Shown here: positions 8,565-16,037 of the stretch, in pieces
Numbering within the stretch: position 1 is the stretch's first letter
How the letters are laid out: each line of letters starts with the position of its first letter
From: an uncultured Parafilimonas sp.
GTDB taxonomy: Bacteria; Bacteroidota; Bacteroidia; Chitinophagales; Chitinophagaceae
Length of the DNA: 54,406 nt
Direction: 5' to 3'
Assembly: GCA_903882935.1 (NCBI GenBank)
Contig: CAIRZB010000101.1
Location: 1 to 54,406 of the forward strand
Program-made: the position numbers and the translations under genes
The notes under the pieces: model-generated
Told to the model about the DNA's origin: nothing
Seen by the model: the letters and a program-made list of their open reading frames with translations, nothing else
Databases searched by the model: none

Positions 8565-8684
8565 CCGTAGGGGACTTACTTACGCCTGGCCCGAATATTC
8601 GGCAGTAACCAAAAGTATTTCTTAAAAATTGTGCTACCCAAGTGCTGTTTGGTGCAGTACTTGTATATTACAGGCTATTACAAT

Positions 8685-9686
8685 ATGTTATCTTTTCAAC
8701 ACACAGAATATTTTTTGGGGCTACTGCTGCTATTGCCGTTGGTGTTTATTTTTAATACCGTGCTGCGCTGGAAAAAGAAGGTTAGGGCTGCTTTGGGCGA
8801 TGCAAACTTGGTTGACAGTTTAACAAAGCGATATTCTGCACGGCGGTATGCCATAAAATTTATAGCGGTTATGGTTGCACTTGCCTTGGCGGTAATTGCT
8901 GCCACCAACCCACGCACCCCCACTAAAAATGGCAAGGAACGCAAGGCAGGCATTGACGTAATGGTTGCGCTTGACGTTAGTAAAAGTATGTGGGCGCAAG
9001 ATGCCAAACCCACTAGGCTTGACAAAGCCAAAAGCTTTATTAACGCACTGGTTGCCCGCTTGGGCGATAATCGTGTTGGGCTGGTGATTTTTGCGGGCCG
9101 TGCCTACCTGCAAATGCCCTTAACAACCGATGCTGCGGCCGCAAGCATATTTATAGCCAATGCCACGCCCGATGCAGTGCCTGTGCAGGGTACTGAAATA
9201 GGGGAGGCGTTGCAATTGTGCAGTAATTCGCTAAACACAAAGGAAAAAAAATACAAAGCGGTGGTGCTGATTTCTGACGGGGAAGACCATGACCCAAAGT
9301 CGGAAAAAGTATTGCAGCAGCTTTACGACGACGGAGTGGTTGTGCATACCATCGGCGTAGGTTCCCCAGACGGGTCGGCGATTATTGAGCCCAGCACAAA
9401 TTCGTATAAAAGAGACGTCAACGGCCAAACCGTTTTGTCGAAACTCAATGAACCCGAGCTGGTCTCCATTGCCAAAAAAACGGGAGGGGAGTACCACCAT
9501 TTAGACGATGTGCCCGCAACGGTTGACGCTGTTATGCAAAACCTTGACGGCATGGAGAAAAAAGCGATTGACGCGGGGCAGGGTGAGCGGCAGTTCACCA
9601 GCTATTACATCTATTTTTTATTGCCGGCACTGTTGCTGTTGATTGGCGAGATATTTATACCAGAAAGAAAACCACTGCCTGCATGA
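8685..9686 (+). CDS. batB: BatB-type VWA-domain membrane protein
   Basis: This is a 333-residue inner-membrane protein with N-terminal helices (about residues 5-25 and 50-75), a von Willebrand A domain (about 85-280), and a final helix (YYIYFLLPALLLLIGEIF). The metal-ion-dependent adhesion site starts with DVSKSMW (DxSxS), with a threonine in VQGTEIGEAL and an aspartate in LISDGEDHDP. The family belongs to the Bacteroidota bat (aerotolerance) operon, in which VWA proteins act with a MoxR ATPase at the envelope. The ATG at 8685 (MLSFQHTEYF) is chosen over an in-frame start 18 codons upstream because it begins at the conserved helix. It overlaps batC by four bases. Confidence 0.9.
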   Translation: MLSFQHTEYFLGLLLLLPLVFIFNTVLRWKKKVRAALGDANLVDSLTKRYSARRYAIKFIAVMVALALAVIAATNPRTPTKNGKERKAGIDVMVALDVSKSMWAQDAKPTRLDKAKSFINALVARLGDNRVGLVIFAGRAYLQMPLTTDAAAASIFIANATPDAVPVQGTEIGEALQLCSNSLNTKEKKYKAVVLISDGEDHDPKSEKVLQQLYDDGVVVHTIGVGSPDGSAIIEPSTNSYKRDVNGQTVLSKLNEPELVSIAKKTGGEYHHLDDVPATVDAVMQNLDGMEKKAIDAGQGERQFTSYYIYFLLPALLLLIGEIFIPERKPLPA

Positions 9687-10294
9687 AAGTATTACTCACC
9701 ATATTCTGCAGTTTCACAAGCTTTTTGGCGATGGCACAGGTAGCCAATAACAACGTTCAAAAGGGCAACGAGGCATACCGGAAAGGCGATTACAAACTGG
9801 CAGCGGAGCAGTACCAAAAAGCTTTGGCAAAAGAACCTGGTAACAGCGTGGCGAAGTTTAATTTGGGTAACGCCCTGCAAAAACAGCAAGATGTTGCGAG
9901 TGCTGTAAAGCAGTATGAAGATATTTTGGCCATAGAAAAAGACGCTGCCCTGCGTGCAAAAACATATTATAACAAAGGTGTGGCCCTAACCAAGCAGAAT
10001 GACAACGATGGTGCCATTGATGCTTTTAAGCAGGCCCTAAGCCTGGCACCCGATGATAATGAAATGCGGGAGAACTTGCAGAAGGCGTTAAATGAGCAAA
10101 AGCAAAAACAACAGCAGCAAAAGCAACCGCAAAGCAAGAGCGACCCAAAAAAGAACAACCAGCCGCGTCCCCAAAAAACGGCCGACAAGCAAATGATGGA
10201 GAAGAAGTTTAGGGAGCTGCAAAACCAAGAAAAACAACTGCAAAAGCAATTGCAAAAAAAGTCGCTCGAGGGCCAGCCAGAGAAGGATTGGTAA
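9683..10294 (+). CDS. batC: BatC-type TPR protein
   Basis: This 203-residue protein has a signal peptide (cleavage near AMA/Q at about residue 18), so it is periplasmic. Three TPR units follow (GNEAYRKGDYKLAAEQYQKA, KFNLGNALQKQQDVASAVKQ, YYNKGVALTKQNDNDGAIDA). A glutamine/lysine-rich low-complexity stretch covers about 140-180, and the charged tail ends KSLEGQPEKDW, which is typical of BatC. Its start ATG overlaps the batB stop (ATGA), indicating translational coupling. The pair is not accompanied by batA, batD, batE or moxR here. The next gene is convergent, so the operon ends after batC. Confidence 0.88.
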   Translation: MKVLLTIFCSFTSFLAMAQVANNNVQKGNEAYRKGDYKLAAEQYQKALAKEPGNSVAKFNLGNALQKQQDVASAVKQYEDILAIEKDAALRAKTYYNKGVALTKQNDNDGAIDAFKQALSLAPDDNEMRENLQKALNEQKQKQQQQKQPQSKSDPKKNNQPRPQKTADKQMMEKKFRELQNQEKQLQKQLQKKSLEGQPEKDW

Positions 10295-10330
10295 TTTTGT
10301 CGCCCACCGCTAGGTTAAATAGTCTGTCGG

Positions 10331-11050
10331 CTATTTATCAAAAAGAGCCTCTGCTTTTAGGATACTTTCTGGCTTGCCTACGTCAATAAATTTGGTGCCA
10401 GAATGGTCGTAGGCCTTAATAACATGGTTTGTTGCCTGCGAAAGGTAAACATCTACCATAGAGAACTTGCCCTGCTGCTGCATTAGGCCCAACAGCGAAT
10501 GATGGATTACGTGAATACCGCTAAACGCTTTTTCAACCAACACGGCACTTTCCCTGGCTATTTTTTGTTCGCCGGTTTGGGTATTCCTCCAACCGCAAAG
10601 GGTGCCTTGTTCATCAAACAAAAAATAGCGGGATGTTTTTCTGTCTGTTACGGCCAGTGTTGCCAACGGTGCCTGCTGGCTATGTGCCGCCAGCATTTGC
10701 TGCAGCGGCAAGTTAGTAAGCACATCCACATTCATTAACACAAAATCGGTTTCGCCGGCAAAATACCAGCCCGCTTTTTTTAACCCGCCGCCAGTTTCAA
10801 GCACGGTATCAGTTTCATCAGAAATTGTTATGCTGCTGCCCCAGCCATTGTGCCGTTGTATGGTTTCGGTTATTTGCCCCGCAAAATGGTGAACGTTCAC
10901 TACCACGTCAGTAATGCCAGCCTGCTGTAAATACTCAATATTGCGCTGCAACAGGCTTTTATTGTTAACTACAGCCAGTGCTTTGGGGTGGTAATCCGTC
11001 CAAGGTTTTAACCTTGTGCCAAGGCCCGCTGCCAGTATCATCGCTTTCAT
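10331..11050 (-). CDS. Sugar-phosphate nucleotidyltransferase, MurU-like
   Basis: This 239-residue cytoplasmic enzyme opens with MKAMILAAGLGTRLKPWTDY and HPKAL, the NTP-transferase signature GxGTRLxPxTxxxPKxL. The metal-binding aspartate is in MNVDVLTN (near residue 107). It should couple a sugar 1-phosphate to UTP or GTP. MurU (MurNAc 1-phosphate uridylyltransferase) is the best guess, because the same strand carries an AmgK-like sugar kinase 515 bases upstream, and MurU plus AmgK form the known cell-wall sugar salvage route. Other sugar substrates cannot be excluded. It is the last gene of a three-gene reverse-strand cluster and converges on batC. Confidence 0.82.
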   Translation of the reverse strand: MKAMILAAGLGTRLKPWTDYHPKALAVVNNKSLLQRNIEYLQQAGITDVVVNVHHFAGQITETIQRHNGWGSSITISDETDTVLETGGGLKKAGWYFAGETDFVLMNVDVLTNLPLQQMLAAHSQQAPLATLAVTDRKTSRYFLFDEQGTLCGWRNTQTGEQKIARESAVLVEKAFSGIHVIHHSLLGLMQQQGKFSMVDVYLSQATNHVIKAYDHSGTKFIDVGKPESILKAEALFDK

Positions 11051-11069
11051 GTTGGGGGTGTTAAACCTG

Positions 11070-11549
11070 TTAGTTTTGTTTTGTGTTGCAATTTGCGTTG
11101 CCCACTTTAGCCAAATAATAAACCCTAAATCTACCTGTATGCTTATACAAAGCTTTATTAGGTTCCGGTATGTCTATCATCCGGGCTGATGTGTCAGCAG
11201 AGCCCAGTTTGTTTTTTACATACATCCTGTAATCGGTGGGCGAAAAAGCCAACAGCTTGCCTTTTTGGTAAAAAAAAGTTTGCCAAAAGTACCCGTTTTT
11301 CTTGCCGTTGGCAGTATCGGCAATCAAAAAAACATGCTCGTCCAAAAAACCCCACTTGCCTTTTATAACAGGGTGCTTGGCATCGCCATACCGCGTAAAC
11401 TCAAATGTTGAGTCACAAGTAAGCTGTAGGCGTTCAACAAAACTGCCTTTTATGGCAAAATTAGATTTGTAGCTGCCCGGTATTTTTGGCTGGCCGTGCC
11501 CGGCAACCGCGTTGCATAAAAAAATGGGGATACAGATTAACATTTTCAT
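11070..11549 (-). CDS. Small secreted protein of unknown function
   Basis: This is a 159-residue protein with a signal peptide (MKMLICIPIFLCNAVAGHG/Q), so it is exported. The mature part is a likely small beta-barrel: alternating strands such as ERLQLTCDSTFEFTRYGD, then GKWGFLDEHVFLIAD and GKLLAFSPTDYRMYVK. The pattern of a drawn-out strand, TFEF and GKW is common in small lipocalin-like Bacteroidota proteins, but I do not recognise a named family. It lies between the kinase-RapZ fusion (15 bases upstream) and the nucleotidyltransferase (19 bases downstream), so it belongs to the same transcript and may have an envelope role in the same pathway. Confidence 0.75.
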   Translation of the reverse strand: MKMLICIPIFLCNAVAGHGQPKIPGSYKSNFAIKGSFVERLQLTCDSTFEFTRYGDAKHPVIKGKWGFLDEHVFLIADTANGKKNGYFWQTFFYQKGKLLAFSPTDYRMYVKNKLGSADTSARMIDIPEPNKALYKHTGRFRVYYLAKVGNANCNTKQN

Positions 11550-11564
11550 AGCTGCGTAAAATTG

Positions 11565-13004
11565 CTACCGCACCCAATTGTGCTGGTTGGTATGTGTAAC
11601 AACGGTTTTTACTTTGTACTTGTTGCGCAAATGCCGCGCCGTTTGTTCAGCTGCAAATACGCTGCGGTGTTGGCCGCCGGTGCACCCAAAGTTTATCATC
11701 AGGTTGTCAAAGCCGCGCCGCAGGTAATCTTCCACGGTAATATCTGTTATGTCAAACACACTGTTCAAAAAATCATTCATACGGGTTTGCTGCTCTAAAA
11801 AATCCTGCACGTGCTTTTCCAAGCCTGAGTGCTTTTTATAAGCATCATACCTGCCGGGGTTCAGTATGCCCCTGCAGTCAAAAACAAACCCTCCGCCATT
11901 TCCGCTGTCGTCAGTCGGCAGGCCCTCCTTGTACGAGAAGCTGTTTACCCGCACTACCAGCGGGGTTTCTGCATTGGCCAGGGTTGGCTGAAAGCGCTGT
12001 ATAATTTCTTCGCCCGTAACAATGCGCAACACGCGGTCAAATTCTGTGGTTACAATGCCCACCCTTTTATTATTTACAAACCACTGTAGGTTTTTTAACG
12101 CCAGCGGTATGCTGGAAAGGAAATGCGCTTTCCGCTCAAACAACCCCCTAAAACCATAGGCACCCATTACTTGCAGCAGGCGTATTAACACGTAACCGTT
12201 GTATTGGCCTGTAAATATATTTCTGTCAACCGGTTTCTCCAGCAACTTGTCAATCTCATTCATATAAAATAACAACAGGCTGCTTTTCCAATCATCGCTC
12301 AGCTCTGCCTTGGCCTGCCATAACAGGCTGGCAACATCGTATTGCAGGGCACCTTGCATTCCGCCTTGGTAATCAATAAAAAACACATCGCCTTCGCGCA
12401 CCACAATGTTCCTGCTTTGAAAATCGCGGAACATAAAATATTTATGCTCTGTGCGGGTAAGGTAGGTGGCCAGTGCCTCAAAGTCATCCAGCATGGCCTG
12501 TTTGTCGTAAGGCAGCTTAAGTGTATCTAAAAAATAATATTTAAAGTACAATAAGTCGCTCATAATGGCTTGCTTACCAAATTCCCTAGCGGTAAGGCAT
12601 TGGCTATAATCAAGCCCATTGTGGCCATTAATTTGCATCAACGCCAATTGTTGAAGGCTTTTTTCAAACAAGCCGTAGGTAAAGGCATTATGCCCATGCT
12701 GCTCCAGCATATTCAGCAACGATTGGTTGCCCAGGTCTTCCTGTAAGTAAATGGTATGGTTGTTATTTACCGCCAAAATTGCAGGTACAGGCAACCCCAC
12801 ACCAGCAAAATGGCGGCTGAAATAAATAAATGTATCACTCTCCTTTATATTGGGGTTATGGGTGGCTATATAGGTTTGGGTACCGGAATAAATTCTGTAA
12901 TAAGTTCTGTCGCTGCCACTTTGCTGTAATTTTTCCACACGTTGCGGTGGTGTTTGCGAAAACGAAGCGAACAGTGTTTTAATATCCTCAACAACATCTT
13001 GCAT
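11565..13004 (-). CDS. AmgK-like sugar kinase fused to RapZ C-terminal domain
   Basis: This 479-residue cytoplasmic protein has two domains. Residues about 1-330 are an aminoglycoside-phosphotransferase-fold kinase resembling AmgK. The catalytic loop reads FRDFQSRN (Asp194, Asn199; the usual His of HRD is Arg or Phe) and the metal site reads FIDYQG (Asp211), followed by YDVASLLWQ. Residues about 350-472 match the C-terminal domain of RapZ: NSFSYKEGLP, FVFDCRGILNPG, SGLEKHVQDFL and the GCTGGQHRSV loop at 440. RapZ's C-terminal domain binds glucosamine 6-phosphate in enterobacteria. The fusion suggests a cell-wall amino-sugar 1-kinase tied to a ligand sensor. It is the first gene of the cluster with the MurU-like enzyme. 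Confidence 0.9.
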   Translation of the reverse strand: MQDVVEDIKTLFASFSQTPPQRVEKLQQSGSDRTYYRIYSGTQTYIATHNPNIKESDTFIYFSRHFAGVGLPVPAILAVNNNHTIYLQEDLGNQSLLNMLEQHGHNAFTYGLFEKSLQQLALMQINGHNGLDYSQCLTAREFGKQAIMSDLLYFKYYFLDTLKLPYDKQAMLDDFEALATYLTRTEHKYFMFRDFQSRNIVVREGDVFFIDYQGGMQGALQYDVASLLWQAKAELSDDWKSSLLLFYMNEIDKLLEKPVDRNIFTGQYNGYVLIRLLQVMGAYGFRGLFERKAHFLSSIPLALKNLQWFVNNKRVGIVTTEFDRVLRIVTGEEIIQRFQPTLANAETPLVVRVNSFSYKEGLPTDDSGNGGGFVFDCRGILNPGRYDAYKKHSGLEKHVQDFLEQQTRMNDFLNSVFDITDITVEDYLRRGFDNLMINFGCTGGQHRSVFAAEQTARHLRNKYKVKTVVTHTNQHNWVR

Positions 13005-13164
13005 AGCCGATTATACTTTGGGGGTAAAAGTAAAGGGAAATATGGTGTTGTGCAATTTGCTGTTATTAAACCGTTTGTAAGATTCCGTAAATTGGATATT
13101 TTACCATTTTTTGTATGCTGCCAACAATTACAGCCAATTAAAAAAACTCTTTTCTAAATTTTTA

Positions 13165-13196
13165 TTTCGTTTAAAAAATAAAAACCCCTACCTTCG
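13165..13196 (+). promoter_or_regulatory. Bacteroidota-type promoter for tRNA-Leu
   Basis: TTTC at 13165-13168, then a 20-base spacer, then TACCTTCG at 13189-13196. This fits the -33/-7 architecture of primary-sigma promoters in Bacteroidota. The tRNA begins 13 bases after the -7 box. Confidence 0.65.
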
Positions 13197-13208
13197 CCGC
13201 CCTTAATT

Positions 13209-13290
13209 GCGGATGTGGCGAAATTGGCAGACGCACTAGACTTAGGATCTAGCGCCGCGAGGCATGTGGGTTCGACCCCCTCCATCCGCA
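13209..13290 (+). tRNA. tRNA-Leu (anticodon TAG)
   Basis: The acceptor stem GCGGATG pairs with CATCCGC, followed by discriminator A. The anticodon stem CTAGA/TCTAG encloses the loop CTTAGGA, giving anticodon TAG at 13243-13245, which reads CUN leucine codons. The long variable arm and GGTTCGACCCC T-arm fit a class II tRNA. CCA is not encoded (the next bases are CAA). Confidence 0.97.
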
Positions 13291-13295
13291 CAAAA

Positions 13296-13320
13296 CCCCC
13301 CTCTTTGAGGGGGATTTTTT
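13296..13320 (+). terminator. Intrinsic terminator after tRNA-Leu
   Basis: Stem CCCCCTC/GAGGGGG with a TTT loop, then ATTTTTT. It separates the tRNA transcript from tig. Confidence 0.85.
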
Positions 13321-13355
13321 ACTTATAAATACTGCACTTTGCAGCGCTTACAATT

Positions 13356-14717
13356 ATGGCAACAGTTACAAGGGAAAATATCGCCCCACTCAATGATAAG
13401 CTAACGGTAAAAGTGGAAAAAAACGACTACCTGCCCGCTTTTGAACAAAGCCTGAAAAAATATGCCAAAACAGCCAGCATCCCGGGTTTTCGCCCAGGTA
13501 ATGTGCCTGCTGGTTTGATTAAGAAAATGCATGGGAAGGCTGTACTTACCGAGGAGGTGCTGCGTATAGTTGACAAACAGCTTAACGAATACATACACCA
13601 TGAGCAGCTGGATATTTTTGCCCAGCCCCTGCAAGCTGATAATATAGTTCCCAACTTTGATGCAAACAATCCAGTTGACTACTCCTTTGCCTTTGAAATT
13701 GGCCTTAAACCAGCCATTGACATTGATGTAGACCATATACATGTTACCCGTTACAACATTGATGTAACTGAACAGATGATTGATGAGGACATTAACCGCC
13801 TGCAGTTGCGCCACGGCAAAATGACAGACCCTGAAACAGTTACCGTTGATGATAATGTATTAAATGTACAATTAACTGAAACAGATGCAGAAGGCAATGA
13901 AATTGAAGGCGGAGCAAGCAAAGCCAACTCGCTTTTATTAAAATATTTTGCCGAGCCGGTACGTGGCGAATTGTTAGGCAAGCAAAAGGATGACGCCATC
14001 ACTATTCAATTAAGCAAGGCTTTTGAAGAGAAAGAGCGGGAATGGGTTATGGGTGATTTAGGGTTGGATAAAGACAGCGTGGCTGATACGGAAAAGTTTT
14101 TTAAGCTTACAATTACCAAAGTTGGCTTAGTTGAAAGGCCTGAGATGGGCGAAGAGTTTTTTGAAGCAGCTTACCCAGGCAAAGGCATCACCACTGAGGA
14201 GGCTTTCCGCGCAGCCATCAAAGAAGAGATTGAAGGCAACTTCAAGGCACAAAGCAGCAACCAGGTACACGACCAGATATACCACCACTTGGTTGACCAT
14301 ACTAACTTGGAGTTTCCTGAAAATTTTTTGAAAAAATGGTTACAAACCGGCAGTGAACAGCCAAAAACTGAAGAAGAGGCCCAAGCCGAATTGCCAAATT
14401 TTATCAGCCAGTTAAAATGGTCGTTAATAAGCACAAAGCTTATACAGGATAACAATGTTACTGTGGCCCAGGAAGAAATATTAGACCAGGCAAGGCAGCA
14501 AATGGTTAGCTACATGGGCGGCCAGGCACTGGGTGACCTTAGCTGGTTGGACGATTATGCTAAACGCATGCTGAACGACAAGAAGTTTGTAGACCAGGCA
14601 TATGCACAAATACAAACAACCAAGCTGTTTACAGCGTTGGAAGCCAAGGTGCAAGCGACCGAGCAAAGCATAAGTGTTGAGGAATTTGCCGCCAAATTGC
14701 ACCATCACCACCATTAA
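13356..14717 (+). CDS. tig: Trigger factor (ribosome-associated chaperone)
   Basis: This 453-residue protein binds nascent chains at the ribosome exit tunnel. The N-terminal ribosome-binding domain has FEQSLKKYAKTASIPGFRPG and NVPAGLIKKMHGK, the family's GFRPGKxP-type signature. Next comes a middle region that is diverged from the FKBP-type PPIase domain (about residues 150-245), as in other Bacteroidota. The helical C-terminal chaperone arms run to the end. The native C-terminus is five histidines (KLHHHHH). It is followed by a strong terminator and then a short ORF and the clpP-clpP-clpX genes, which matches the common tig-clpP-clpX order. Confidence 0.95.
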   Translation: MATVTRENIAPLNDKLTVKVEKNDYLPAFEQSLKKYAKTASIPGFRPGNVPAGLIKKMHGKAVLTEEVLRIVDKQLNEYIHHEQLDIFAQPLQADNIVPNFDANNPVDYSFAFEIGLKPAIDIDVDHIHVTRYNIDVTEQMIDEDINRLQLRHGKMTDPETVTVDDNVLNVQLTETDAEGNEIEGGASKANSLLLKYFAEPVRGELLGKQKDDAITIQLSKAFEEKEREWVMGDLGLDKDSVADTEKFFKLTITKVGLVERPEMGEEFFEAAYPGKGITTEEAFRAAIKEEIEGNFKAQSSNQVHDQIYHHLVDHTNLEFPENFLKKWLQTGSEQPKTEEEAQAELPNFISQLKWSLISTKLIQDNNVTVAQEEILDQARQQMVSYMGGQALGDLSWLDDYAKRMLNDKKFVDQAYAQIQTTKLFTALEAKVQATEQSISVEEFAAKLHHHHH

Positions 14718-14742
14718 TAGCTTTTGGCTAAAAGTTTATAGT

Positions 14743-14770
14743 AAAAATCCCGCTGAAAAGCGGGATTTTT
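14743..14770 (+). terminator. Intrinsic terminator after tig
   Basis: A perfect 12-bp stem, AAAAATCCCGCT/AGCGGGATTTTT, with a GAAA tetraloop, followed by GTTTT. Confidence 0.9.
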
Positions 14771-14825
14771 GTTTTGGTGCGGTTATTTAGGTAATAATAG
14801 CTGCCCGTACTAAAATTTTAAATAT

Positions 14826-14999
14826 ATGCAGGAATTAATATCCCGGCTGATGGCCGAAGGGCTAACCGAACAACAGGCCTATAAAGCCGTTGAAATTATA
14901 AAAACGTTTGCAGCGGAGAAGTTTCCGCTTTTTGCCGGGGCCATCAACAAGGTTTTTGACAAATACGCCCCAAAGGATGAGGATGACTTTTTGCATTAG
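14826..14999 (+). CDS. 57-residue small protein between tig and clpP
   Basis: An ATG at 14826 opens a 57-codon frame ending TAG at 14999. The protein starts MQELISRLMAEGLTEQQAYK and reads as two or three amphipathic helices with an acidic end (PKDEDDFLH). The EGLTEQQA pattern looks like a helix cap. There is no signal peptide and no membrane segment. I do not recognise a family. Its composition is protein-like and its setting, between tig and clpP, makes a real gene likely. A role linked to the chaperone or protease is possible but not shown. Confidence 0.6.
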   Translation: MQELISRLMAEGLTEQQAYKAVEIIKTFAAEKFPLFAGAINKVFDKYAPKDEDDFLH

Positions 15000-15008
15000 G
15001 ATAAAATG

Positions 15009-15126
15009 CCAGTTTATAGTTTTTAGTTTTTGGTTTGCAGTTTGGGGCCAAAAATTACTTTTATTTAATTGATACCGTTAAAACGAATGGTGCCAACTAA
15101 AAACTGAAAACGATAAACTACAAACC
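15009..15126 (+). repeat. AT-rich inverted repeat between the 57-residue ORF and clpP
   Basis: The left arm at 15009-15043 (CAGTTTATAGTTTTTAGTTT and on) is complementary to the right arm at 15094-15126 (AACTAAAAACTGAAAACGAT and on), with about 50 bases between. A related single arm lies at 37671-37707. It looks like a dispersed hairpin repeat. Confidence 0.6.
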
Positions 15127-15232
15127 TTCTTTCTGCCCTTTTGTCGCGTTTTGTTATTTGCATGGTATTTGGGATAGCTTTTTAACTGAGGGGCGAAAAA
15201 ACATATCTTCATCGAACAAACAATTATTTAAT

Positions 15233-15922
15233 ATGAATCTTGGAAAGGAATTCGAGCAATTTGCGGTTAAGCACCAAGGCATAAGCAGTGCCACCTTGCA
15301 CAACTACCGGCAACACAACATAACCAACCTTACCCCGTATATTATTGAAGAAAGGCCGTTAAATGTTGCCAGCATGGACGTGTTTAGTAGGTTGATGATG
15401 GACCGCATTATATTTTTAGGGGAGGGTATTAATGATTATGTGGCCAATATTGTTACTGCGCAGTTGTTGTTTTTGGATAGCACCGACCGCACGAGAGACA
15501 TACAAATGTACATAAACAGCCCCGGCGGCAGCGTATATGCAGGCTTAGGTATTTATGATACCATGCAGTTTGTTAGCCCAGACGTGGCCACCATTTGCAC
15601 AGGTATGGCGGCCAGCATGGGTGCCATATTAATGTGTGCAGGCGTACCCGGCAAGCGCAGTGCATTAAAACATTGCCGCATTATGCTGCACCAGCCCAGT
15701 GGCGCGATTGGCGGCCAAGCGACCGACATTGGTATTACCGCAAAGGAAATTAAGAAAATTAAGCATGAACTGTACCACATTATTGCACAGCATAGCGGGC
15801 AGGAGATTGCAAAAGTAGAAGCTGACTGCGACAGGGATTTTTGGATGACCGCCGATGAAAGCAAGGCTTATGGCCTAATTGACGAGGTGTTGCATACCAA
15901 CCCACGCAAAGAGAAGAAATAA
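15233..15922 (+). CDS. clpP: ClpP protease subunit, first paralogue
   Basis: This 229-residue serine protease subunit forms the Clp proteolytic barrel and degrades proteins unfolded by ClpX. The catalytic triad is visible as Ser128 in GMAASMG, His153 in MLHQPSG and Asp202 in DRDFWM. MYINSPGGSV and the substrate-channel segments are also typical. The ATG at 15233 (MNLGKEFEQF) is preferred over one 25 codons upstream because the extra residues have no family character. The N-terminal extension before the mature barrel is about 30 residues longer than in E. coli, consistent with a cleaved propeptide. It is followed 115 bases later by a second clpP. Confidence 0.95.
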   Translation: MNLGKEFEQFAVKHQGISSATLHNYRQHNITNLTPYIIEERPLNVASMDVFSRLMMDRIIFLGEGINDYVANIVTAQLLFLDSTDRTRDIQMYINSPGGSVYAGLGIYDTMQFVSPDVATICTGMAASMGAILMCAGVPGKRSALKHCRIMLHQPSGAIGGQATDIGITAKEIKKIKHELYHIIAQHSGQEIAKVEADCDRDFWMTADESKAYGLIDEVLHTNPRKEKK

Positions 15923-16037
15923 CGCATTTGAAAGGCCAAAACGGGTATGCGTAGGAGTTTAACAGCGTAAAGCCGGTACCCCAGAGAAACGCAAACGCAA
16001 AACGTAAAAAGACGAACCAAAAACACAAATAATTTGT

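Noticed and set aside
14700-14717. Histidine codons as a cloning tag in the trigger factor gene
   Set aside because: The surrounding sequence is continuous genomic DNA with a native terminator and no vector sequence.
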